Shown here one piece after another: positions 1 to 5,498 of a stretch of DNA of 8,008 nucleotides. A model generated the notes under the pieces. It did not search any database. It was given only the letters and a program-made list of their open reading frames with translations, and was not told where the DNA came from. Made by a program: the position numbers and the translations under genes. Numbering within the stretch: the stretch's first letter is position 1; each line of letters begins with the position of its first letter. Origin of the DNA: Eubacterium sp. (GTDB lineage: Bacteria > Bacillota > Clostridia > Oscillospirales > Acutalibacteraceae); contig JAIDVA010000207.1 in assembly GCA_029059925.1 (NCBI GenBank), positions 1 to 8,008 on the forward strand, written 5' to 3'.

Positions 1-680
1 TTCTGACATTGAAACAGTTACTTCTATTTCATTTAATGTTGATTATAATGATCCGCTTTTTTCTACATATGATAATTTTCAACTAAAAGAAAATAAGGAT
101 ATTTTAATCGATTCAATCATAAATTCATTGTTAAAGGAAAATAAAATGATTAACAATGATTCCGATAAGAGTATATATGATGAAAAAACTTCTGAAGCAT
201 ATGATTATGAGAAAGATTATTTACTTATAGTTGAAAATGGCTTGTATTTAACTAATATAGATGAAAGAATAAACCATATTGACGATGCACTTGATAAAAG
301 ACTTGATGCTGATAAAAATTATAAATCATCAAATAATCAAAGATTAATTGGTGAAAGATATCGTGAAAAAGCGTCTGAATATTTCAGACAAGGAGACGCT
401 AATGAGGCGGTAAAATCATATGAAAAATGTATATATTGGTTTTTAACGAGTATTAACACATACTATAATGAAACGGAACAAGATAAGAAAGAATTCAAAA
501 AAATGAAAAATGGTGTTATTTTTTCTATTGATGAAATTTTAAATATTGAGAATCAAAATACAGAAAAGCACAAAAAAGCTGAACTATTTAGAGAAGTGTA
601 TAGTGAGGTTTTTAAGAAACTTTAATATATGTAAAATTATAATTTACTCACAATTTTTTTTACACCAAGGTAACAATAGC
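1..680. mobile_element. Right end of an inferred integrated genetic element (left end outside window)
   Basis: Inferred from the truncated tRNA-Leu gene at about 681-731. Elements that integrate in the 3' half of a tRNA gene rebuild the tRNA at one end and leave a 3' fragment at the other. Here the fragment faces right, so the element should lie to the left, with an intact tRNA-Leu(UAG) and probably an integrase at its far end. The DNA to the left is visibly more AT-rich than the metabolic genes to the right (16 G/C in the first 60 bases), and its only gene is unrecognised. No integrase, excisionase or conjugation gene is visible, so element type (phage, ICE, genomic island) cannot be told. 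Confidence 0.55.
2..625 (+). CDS. Hypothetical protein, C-terminal part (5' truncated by window edge)
   Basis: The reading frame is open from base 2 to the TAA at 623-625, giving 207 visible residues; the true start lies left of the window. A TTG at 128 and ATG at 146 are in frame, but neither has a convincing ribosome site, so I treat the whole stretch as one truncated gene. The protein is acidic and very rich in Asn, Asp, Lys, Glu and Tyr. Bases ~340-465 encode a helical stretch (REKASEYF, then GDANEAVKSYEKC) with the small/aromatic spacing of a TPR- or MIT-like helix pair; the rest looks helical and charged. No signal peptide or membrane segment is visible in this part. I do not recognise the family. 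It lies just inside the inferred element boundary, so it is probably element cargo. Strong AT bias fits foreign origin. Confidence 0.7.
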   Translation, partial: SDIETVTSISFNVDYNDPLFSTYDNFQLKENKDILIDSIINSLLKENKMINNDSDKSIYDEKTSEAYDYEKDYLLIVENGLYLTNIDERINHIDDALDKRLDADKNYKSSNNQRLIGERYREKASEYFRQGDANEAVKSYEKCIYWFLTSINTYYNETEQDKKEFKKMKNGVIFSIDEILNIENQNTEKHKKAELFREVYSEVFKKL

Positions 681-731
681 ATTAGGATCTGGTGGGAAAC
701 CGTGCAGGTTCAAGTCCTGTTACCTGCACCA
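681..731 (+). other. 3' fragment of tRNA-Leu(UAG): probable attachment site (att)
   Basis: The 3' part of a leucine tRNA is complete from the anticodon loop on. The loop ATTAGGA is 681-687 with anticodon TAG at 683-685, T33 and a purine at 37. The 3' anticodon stem TCTGG is 688-692, followed by a leucine-type long variable arm (GG 694-695 with CC 700-701). The T stem GCAGG 704-708 pairs with CCTGT 716-720 around TTCAAGT. The 3' acceptor strand TACCTGC is 721-727, then A and encoded CCA 729-731. The 5' half is absent: the expected GCAGGTA strand and D arm are not there, and 676-680 does not form the anticodon stem. A break at the anticodon loop is a known crossover location for tRNA-targeting tyrosine integrases. 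It is not a working tRNA. Confidence 0.8.
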
Positions 732-734
732 AAT

Positions 735-772
735 AGACTTGGTCTTCTCAGGAATTCCAAGTCTTTTCTTTT
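735..772 (+). terminator. Intrinsic terminator of the original tRNA-Leu gene
   Basis: AGACTTGG (735-742) pairs perfectly with CCAAGTCT (757-764) around a 14-base loop and runs into a T-rich tail (TTTTCTTTT). It begins four bases after the CCA, the usual position for a tRNA terminator. This supports the fragment being the genuine chromosomal 3' end, with host DNA to its right. Confidence 0.8.
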
Positions 773-802
773 ACCAAGATATACGCAGTTAAAGCAAAAA
801 TT

Positions 803-833
803 AAGCACCTTTGAATTTTCAAAGGTGCTTTTT
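803..833 (+). terminator. Strong intrinsic terminator
   Basis: AAGCACCTTTGA (803-814) pairs with TCAAAGGTGCTT (819-830) around a four-base loop, followed by a run of T to 833. It is a second rightward terminator, which would insulate the 949 gene from transcription out of the tRNA locus and element. Confidence 0.85.
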
Positions 834-845
834 GTGATTTAAAAT

Positions 846-873
846 GCTTGAGCATTGCAGTCATTGCTCAAGC
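846..873. repeat. Perfect 9-bp inverted repeat
   Basis: GCTTGAGCA (846-854) and TGCTCAAGC (865-873) are exact reverse complements separated by 10 bases. There is no T tract on the right, so it is not a rightward intrinsic terminator; read leftward the stem is followed by TTTTAAATC (rc of 837-845), a poor tract. It ends 13 bases upstream of the -35 box at 887, so it could be a regulator binding site for the 949 gene, but this is inference. Confidence 0.5.
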
Positions 874-886
874 CAAATCTGTCAGC

Positions 887-915
887 TTGTATCTATTGAA
901 TATTCATGATATAAT
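887..915 (+). promoter_or_regulatory. Sigma-A-like promoter for the 146-residue gene
   Basis: TTGTAT (887-892), a 17-base spacer, and a consensus TATAAT (910-915). The ATG at 949 lies 34 bases past the -10 box and has GAGAGG at 938-943. Confidence 0.75.
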
Positions 916-948
916 AAAAATTATTAATCAGTATTTCGAGAGGAAAAT

Positions 949-1389
949 ATGGATATATATAAAGATAAGGATATAGAAAAAGCATTTGAATTTCTGGTTA
1001 AAGATTATGGCTTAAAATATGAGTATCAGGCTTTTTTTGACGCTTTTAATGACGGAAGTGGATGGAATATTTTCACATATAGCTACTATAACGAAAGCGG
1101 ATGCTTCACTGTTCATACATTACCGCAACGCGGAGAACTTGATTTTTATTGTTCTGAAATCTTCAGTACAAATTATCAAAACCTATATGAAAGAAATATA
1201 AATATATATATTACAACAATTGAAGAGGCAATCTGGAAAAAGCATTCTAAAATATGGATATTTAACAGACCTTTTTTCTTGTGGAGTACACGCAGAATTA
1301 CGCAAGCTGCCGCTGAAGTGTTGAAGGTGCATATCGAAAAGCATGGTGAATTTTACGGAATAAAGTGCAACAAAAATACGAAAAAATAG
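949..1389 (+). CDS. Hypothetical protein, 146 residues
   Basis: The start ATG at 949 has a GAGAGG ribosome site five bases upstream and a promoter at 887-915, so this is a stand-alone expressed gene. The product is soluble in appearance, with no signal peptide or membrane segment. It is rich in aromatic residues, especially in the middle (FTYSYYNESG, then FNRPFFLWS near residues 105-113), and ends in a basic tail (NKNTKK). The alternation suggests a small alpha/beta fold. I do not recognise the family. Size and aromatic content resemble many small immunity or SMI1/KNR4-like proteins, but no diagnostic motif is visible and I do not assign that. It sits just outside the inferred element boundary and converges on the E2-like gene across a shared terminator. 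Confidence 0.8.
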   Translation: MDIYKDKDIEKAFEFLVKDYGLKYEYQAFFDAFNDGSGWNIFTYSYYNESGCFTVHTLPQRGELDFYCSEIFSTNYQNLYERNINIYITTIEEAIWKKHSKIWIFNRPFFLWSTRRITQAAAEVLKVHIEKHGEFYGIKCNKNTKK

Positions 1390-1412
1390 AATATTTATTT
1401 CAAAATTAAAAT

Positions 1413-1441
1413 AAGACCGTGATACAGCGTATCACGGTCTT
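1413..1441. terminator. Bidirectional intrinsic terminator between convergent genes
   Basis: AAGACCGTGATA (1413-1424) pairs perfectly with TATCACGGTCTT (1430-1441) around a five-base loop. Rightward the stem ends in TTT, then TTAATC; leftward it runs into TTATTTTAATTTT. It serves the plus-strand gene ending at 1389 and the minus-strand gene ending at 1450. Confidence 0.88.
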
Positions 1442-1449
1442 TAATCTTC

Positions 1450-2373
1450 TTATTTCCAGCCCTGAATAATTGATGGATTTGCAAAAATCTCATCAAGCTT
1501 TTTCATAAACGGAACAACATCACCATAGTCAAGAGCTCTGTGATCAATTGCAATTGTAAGCGGCATAATGAGTCTTGTCTCAATAACATCATTGCCATTT
1601 TCGTCAGTAACGACAGTAGGCCTTTTCTGAGCAGAATCTATAGCAAATGCGGTTGTCTGCGGTGGAATAATTTCAAGAAGTGTGCAGGCTCCCTTATGTT
1701 CACGATAAATTGAGCCGAGATTTGATATGGTTGTTGTACCTTGCTCAATGTCATGCTTTGTAAGACGGTCGGTAACAGGTATTGAATAATATTTCTTTTT
1801 ATCATTGCCTGTAAGAGTGTGTACCTTATGCTTACCGGGCATTTTTGAACCATATAATCTGCGAACAGCCTGAAGAATTTTACCCTCTTTAAGACCTGTT
1901 AAGGTATTGTCGAGAGATACTTCAAACATAACTTCGTTCATATCTGAATTTTTTGCACGTCTGATACTGTCATTGATTGCAGCTGACATTTCAGTAAGAG
2001 TTTTGCTGCCCATATCATGCATGTTAATAGTCATCATTTCACCACTTGGCAGGACCATAGGCATTGATATATCAATATTGTCAAAATATTTTAATGTTCC
2101 GCGAACTAATTTTCTGTTGAATTCAAGATGAGTATTCATCTTAGGTGCAGCCTTTAGTCCTTCGCAGATAATCTTGAGCATTACTGTGTTGATTGTGATT
2201 TTCTTTGATTTATCAGTGCAGTCTGCATTGAGTTTTTTACATTCATTAAAAAAGTCTGTAACATCAGCCTCATATGTTACTACACCATGCGGAATAGCCT
2301 CCCAGCTTTCCGATGTCATGTTGGATACAATCTTTCTTGCTATTCCAAAAATTTCTTCTTTTACTAATGCCAT
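1450..2373 (-). CDS. Stand-alone 2-oxoacid dehydrogenase E2-type acyltransferase (catalytic domain only)
   Basis: The 307-residue protein is the catalytic, chloramphenicol-acetyltransferase-like domain of dihydrolipoamide acyltransferases. TTTISNLGS (213-221) matches the E2 'ISNLG' strand, IIPPQTTAFAI (235-245) the following conserved segment, and IDHRALDYGD (276-285) the active-site motif with His278 and Asp282. The usual E2 form is DHRxxDG; here Tyr283 follows the Asp. There is no N-terminal lipoyl or E1/E3-binding domain, and no E1 or E3 gene is nearby, so it is unlikely to be a conventional dehydrogenase-complex core. It may acylate CoA or a small molecule. The start is ATG 2371-2373: AAGGAG lies at 2381-2386, and the longer open frame (TTG at 2430) begins inside the -35 box. 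It follows the CoA-transferase gene but has its own promoter. Confidence 0.85.
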   Translation of the reverse strand: MALVKEEIFGIARKIVSNMTSESWEAIPHGVVTYEADVTDFFNECKKLNADCTDKSKKITINTVMLKIICEGLKAAPKMNTHLEFNRKLVRGTLKYFDNIDISMPMVLPSGEMMTINMHDMGSKTLTEMSAAINDSIRRAKNSDMNEVMFEVSLDNTLTGLKEGKILQAVRRLYGSKMPGKHKVHTLTGNDKKKYYSIPVTDRLTKHDIEQGTTTISNLGSIYREHKGACTLLEIIPPQTTAFAIDSAQKRPTVVTDENGNDVIETRLIMPLTIAIDHRALDYGDVVPFMKKLDEIFANPSIIQGWK

Positions 2374-2401
2374 AGGTATTCTCCTTATAGTTAATAAACA
2401 A

Positions 2402-2430
2402 AATATATCATAAATTTCTAGTAAAGTCAA
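2402..2430 (-). promoter_or_regulatory. Promoter for the E2-like acyltransferase gene
   Basis: On the minus strand: TTGACT (2430-2425), a 17-base spacer, and TATATT (2407-2402). Initiation near 2395 would give a leader of about 20 bases containing AAGGAG. It shows the gene can be transcribed separately from the CoA-transferase gene upstream, and rules out a start at 2430. Confidence 0.7.
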
Positions 2431-2465
2431 TTTTTTGAGTGATATTTAACATGATTTATTAACTG

Positions 2466-3881
2466 TTAATTGTGATGTAAAAGATTTTTCAGATCTTCGT
2501 GCAGCCTACTTCTTAAGTCATCTGCTGTAGTATTGATGCTTTCTTTTATTTCATCAAGCTGAGTCTTAAGCTCTTCTTTTGTGAATGCTTCTTCGTTAAA
2601 TCTTTTCCTGTATTCGAGCATAAGATGCGGTCTGAATTTAGGATGTGAAATAAGAATTAAAGCCTTTGCTCTTTCTTTAAGTGTTCTGCCCTTGAGCTGA
2701 GCAATACCATATTCTGTTACAACAAAGTTTACATCATTTCTTGGTGTAGTAATTGCACTGCCTTCAGTAATGAGCGGAACAATTCTGGATATCATACCTC
2801 TTTTTGCTGTTGAAGGCATAGCTATAATTGATCTGCCACCGCGGCTCATTGTAGCACCACGGACAAAGTCCACCTGTCCTCCGACTGCAGAGAATTGATT
2901 TAAGCCGACTGTATCTGATACTACCTGTCCGAGCAGATCAACCTGCAGGCAGGAATTGATTGAAACCATATTATCATTCTTTGCAATTTCACTTGGATTG
3001 TTTACATGATCAATCGGATGCATTTCTACAGATGGATTATTATTAAGATAATTATTAAGCTTTTCAGAGCCGAAGGCTGCACCTAACACAGTTTTACCTT
3101 TGTTGATTTGTTTTTTATTGTTATTGATTACGCCTTTTTCAAGAAGGTCAACAACTCCGTCACCGACCAATTCACTGTGGAGTCCCAAATCTTTTTTATC
3201 GCCAAGTTGTGCACATACTGCATTTGGGATACCGCCGATACCAAGCTGTAGACAGTCACCATCATTAATAAGCGATGCACAGTGCTTGCCTATTTTCATT
3301 TCAATATCACTGATTTCAACGTCATTTACTGCAGGCAACGGTTCGTCGATTTCTACAAAATATGTAAAGTCTCTTACATGCTTAATACTGTTGCCAAAGG
3401 TGCGAGGCATATATTTATTAACCTGTGCAATAACAATCTCACAGTAATCAGTTGTACCTCGTGTATAATCAACTGTAGTTCCGAAAGAAACGTATCCATG
3501 CTCGTCTGGCGGTGATACCATTACTATCGAAACTCTTGGACAGATATAATTTTTAATTACATCCGGGATTTCATAAAAGTGTGATGTTGTAAATTCACAT
3601 GTGCCTTCTGATATTGCTTTTCTGTTGCTCTGTGATGCAAACAGGCAGTTGAATGTAAAATGGCCCTTCATTTCAGGTCTGCACCATGGTGAATCACCAA
3701 GCGTAAGCATACTTGTTATTTGTACATCCTTATAGTTTTTATAGTTTTCAACGAGAGCTCTTTCAATTCCAAAAGGCTCACCGCAAGCCATACCGGTTAC
3801 TACTTTATCGCCGTCGTTAATGGCCTTTATAGCTTCTTCGGCAGTAACAAGCTTACTTTCATATATTTCCTTCCAGCTCAT
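2466..3881 (-). CDS. Acetyl-CoA hydrolase/CoA-transferase family protein (4-hydroxybutyrate- or butyryl-CoA:acetate CoA-transferase-like)
   Basis: The 471-residue protein belongs to the family that moves CoA between carboxylic acids through a glutamyl-CoA thioester. Visible marks are the N-terminal half ending near SPPDEHGYVSFG (123-134), the glycine loop LGIGGIPN (213-220), the catalytic-Glu segment GLHSELVGDG (233-242) with Glu237, and GGQVDFVRGA (334-343). Glu237 lines up with the catalytic glutamate of clostridial 4-hydroxybutyrate CoA-transferase. Likely role: cytosolic acyl-CoA/acetate exchange in fermentation, possibly the last step of butyrate formation; substrate cannot be fixed from sequence. 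About 35 C-terminal residues (from ~435, FTKEELKTQLDEI to the end) form a charged helical tail beyond the usual ~440-residue length. The ATG at 3881-3879 has AAGGGGG (3895-3889) seven bases upstream. Confidence 0.9.
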   Translation of the reverse strand: MSWKEIYESKLVTAEEAIKAINDGDKVVTGMACGEPFGIERALVENYKNYKDVQITSMLTLGDSPWCRPEMKGHFTFNCLFASQSNRKAISEGTCEFTTSHFYEIPDVIKNYICPRVSIVMVSPPDEHGYVSFGTTVDYTRGTTDYCEIVIAQVNKYMPRTFGNSIKHVRDFTYFVEIDEPLPAVNDVEISDIEMKIGKHCASLINDGDCLQLGIGGIPNAVCAQLGDKKDLGLHSELVGDGVVDLLEKGVINNNKKQINKGKTVLGAAFGSEKLNNYLNNNPSVEMHPIDHVNNPSEIAKNDNMVSINSCLQVDLLGQVVSDTVGLNQFSAVGGQVDFVRGATMSRGGRSIIAMPSTAKRGMISRIVPLITEGSAITTPRNDVNFVVTEYGIAQLKGRTLKERAKALILISHPKFRPHLMLEYRKRFNEEAFTKEELKTQLDEIKESINTTADDLRSRLHEDLKNLLHHN

Positions 3882-3916
3882 ATATTTTCCCCCTTAAACT
3901 TTTAACAGTTTGTAAT

Positions 3917-3946
3917 ATAATATCTTATTTATAACACTTCTGTCAA
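3917..3946 (-). promoter_or_regulatory. Promoter for the CoA-transferase gene
   Basis: On the minus strand: a perfect TTGACA (3946-3941), an 18-base spacer, and TATTAT (3922-3917). It lies back to back with the plus-strand promoter at 3953-3981, only six bases from its -35 box, so the two could influence each other. Confidence 0.75.
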
Positions 3947-3952
3947 TAATTA

Positions 3953-3981
3953 TTGCATTGAATGTTGAAAAATAGTATAAT
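3953..3981 (+). promoter_or_regulatory. Promoter for the beta-helix/phosphofructokinase operon
   Basis: TTGCAT (3953-3958), a 17-base spacer, and TATAAT (3976-3981). Initiation near 3988 would leave a very short leader, with the ribosome site AGAGG (3989-3993) almost at the RNA 5' end. Confidence 0.75.
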
Positions 3982-4001
3982 GTCTATCAGAGGTGATGAT
4001 A

Positions 4002-5498
4002 ATGATTATTGATATGAATAAATACTGTACGCTTGATAATGCTTCTGTTGGTATGAAGCAGGCAATTGCTGATGCCGTCAGCGGTGATATTATTTCATTT
4101 GAAAAAAACGAATATCATTTTTACAAGGACTACAGTGAGCACAGACCTTATCATATGACTAATACGGATTCGTTCAGAAATCCGGAAAAATATTTTGCTG
4201 TTCTTGCTGAGAATAAGCAGAATATCACAATTGACGGTAATGGTTCTACTTTTGTAATTCATGGCGATATATGTGCTTTTTCTCTTGTAAAATGCAAGAA
4301 TATTACGCTTAAAAATTTTACAATAAGATACAATTCACCCACAAACTTTGAAATGACTGTAAAAGAGAAAAAGGGATTGAGTGTAAAGTATTCAATTCCT
4401 GAAAATACCTCTTTTTATGTCAAGAACAATAGTATTTACTTTTTTGAGCAAAGTCCTTTTACGAAAAAAAACTACTATGAGTTTAAGAACAAGCCAAAGA
4501 GCTATTGTAATGTGCTTCATAACGGTGATGATGTTTACAGAACACAGATATCACCGTTCAGAACAGCTGTTAAGATTAAAAGACGCAGTCAGACAGAAGT
4601 TAATATTTCATATATTATTCCGCCCCAGCTTAAGGTTGGTGATACAATAACAATGTCCAACAATTGGAATCGTTCTTCCTGCGGTCTCTTCTTCTGGGAA
4701 TGCAGTGATATTGTAAGTGAAAATATTACTGTCAACTATATGCACGGTTTCGGATGGCTTTCACAGATGTGTGAGAATTTAACCTTTAATAAAATAAACT
4801 TTAAGCCTGCTGATGGTTACAAGGTATCTTCTTTTGCGGATTGTATTCACGTATGCGGCTGTAAAGGCTATGTGAATATCAATGAATGCTTTTTCACGCA
4901 TCCTCATGATGATGGTATAAATATTCACGGTGCATTTCTTAGACTTAAGGAGCTTGTTGATGATAATACTGCTGTTTTCGAATTTGTTCATAAACAGCAG
5001 GGTGGATATTCTGCATTTTTTGAAGGTGATAAGGTTAAGCTTTACAGCAGAAAAAATCTTCAGGAGCTTGATGGTGTTTATACAGTGAAATCATCGGTTG
5101 ATGATATAAATAACAAAATCGTTAAGATTATTTTTGAAGAAAAGCTTCCCAAAATGGAAAATAGACTTTTTGTATGTGAAAATGTTACATACAATCCAAG
5201 AGTTAAAATATCTAACTGTACATTCAGAGCAATTCCTACAAGAGGTATACTTTGCACAACTGATAAGGAATCTGAGATTTGTAATAACAAATTTATTGCA
5301 CTTAAGATGCCTGATATCTATATTTCCTGCGACTGCAGAGATTGGTATGAGTCGGGACCGTGCAAGAATATGAAAATACATAATAATAGCTTTTCACAGA
5401 AAAATCCTGTTGTTTTAGAGCCGTTATGTATGTTCAAGCCTGTGTCTGATGTGCACGAAAATATAGAAATTTATGATAATGAAAATGGAGAAAACTAA
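4002..5498 (+). CDS. Right-handed parallel beta-helix protein, GH110-like (alpha-1,3-galactosidase family), cytosolic
   Basis: The 498-residue protein has an N-terminal segment that opens like pectate-lyase-type helices (AIADAVSGDIISF, 21-33), then repeated beta-helix coils (ITIDGNGSTF 75-84, ITLKNFTIRY 101-110, ENITVNYMHGFGWLSQ 240-255, VNINECFF 291-298, VKISNCTF 401-408). SFADCIHVCGCKG (277-289) and HPHDDGINIHG (300-310) resemble the active-site region of GH110 exo-alpha-galactosidases. Asp280, Asp303 and Asp304 keep the 23-residue spacing I recall for their catalytic aspartates. Characterised GH110 enzymes are usually exported and about 600 residues; this one is shorter and has no signal peptide. 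ATG 4002 is chosen for its eight-base spacing from AGAGG (3989-3993); ATG 3996 and GTG 3993 overlap that site. It overlaps the phosphofructokinase gene by one base. Another beta-helix hydrolase or lyase activity is possible. Confidence 0.75.
   Translation: MIIDMNKYCTLDNASVGMKQAIADAVSGDIISFEKNEYHFYKDYSEHRPYHMTNTDSFRNPEKYFAVLAENKQNITIDGNGSTFVIHGDICAFSLVKCKNITLKNFTIRYNSPTNFEMTVKEKKGLSVKYSIPENTSFYVKNNSIYFFEQSPFTKKNYYEFKNKPKSYCNVLHNGDDVYRTQISPFRTAVKIKRRSQTEVNISYIIPPQLKVGDTITMSNNWNRSSCGLFFWECSDIVSENITVNYMHGFGWLSQMCENLTFNKINFKPADGYKVSSFADCIHVCGCKGYVNINECFFTHPHDDGINIHGAFLRLKELVDDNTAVFEFVHKQQGGYSAFFEGDKVKLYSRKNLQELDGVYTVKSSVDDINNKIVKIIFEEKLPKMENRLFVCENVTYNPRVKISNCTFRAIPTRGILCTTDKESEICNNKFIALKMPDIYISCDCRDWYESGPCKNMKIHNNSFSQKNPVVLEPLCMFKPVSDVHENIEIYDNENGEN

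Larger units (their letters stand above)
626..948. other. Intergenic region: element end, tRNA fragment, two terminators, palindrome, promoter
   Basis: This 323-base gap holds no credible gene. From left to right: an AT-only dyad (GTAAA 631-635 with TTTAC 643-647) close to eight T at 654-661, which might weakly end the upstream gene; the tRNA-Leu 3' fragment (681-731); its terminator (735-772); a second terminator (803-833); a palindrome (846-873); and a promoter (887-915) for the next gene. A 98-codon open frame at 546-842 crosses all the RNA features and is not a gene. Confidence 0.7.

Noticed and set aside
666..672. AAGGTA upstream could pair with the acceptor strand TACCT (721-725), suggesting a D-armless tRNA
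   Set aside because: Only about ten bases separate it from the anticodon, the first acceptor bases do not match GCAGGTA, and the anticodon stem does not pair. Treated as coincidence.
690..703. GGTGGGAAACCG resembles the T-box motif (GGTGGNACCGCG)
   Set aside because: It is the variable arm and flanks of the tRNA-Leu fragment; no specifier stem or aminoacyl-tRNA synthetase/biosynthesis gene follows.
546..842. 98-codon plus-strand open frame
   Set aside because: It overlaps the end of the real gene, the tRNA fragment and both terminators, and has no ribosome site.
2374..2430. 19-codon N-terminal extension of the E2-like protein (TTG start at 2430)
   Set aside because: That stretch contains the promoter, and the ATG at 2373 has AAGGAG at the right distance.
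3993..4001. GTG 3993 or ATG 3996 as start of the beta-helix gene
   Set aside because: Both overlap the ribosome site AGAGGTGAT, so ATG 4002 fits better; ATG 4014 is possible but more distant.
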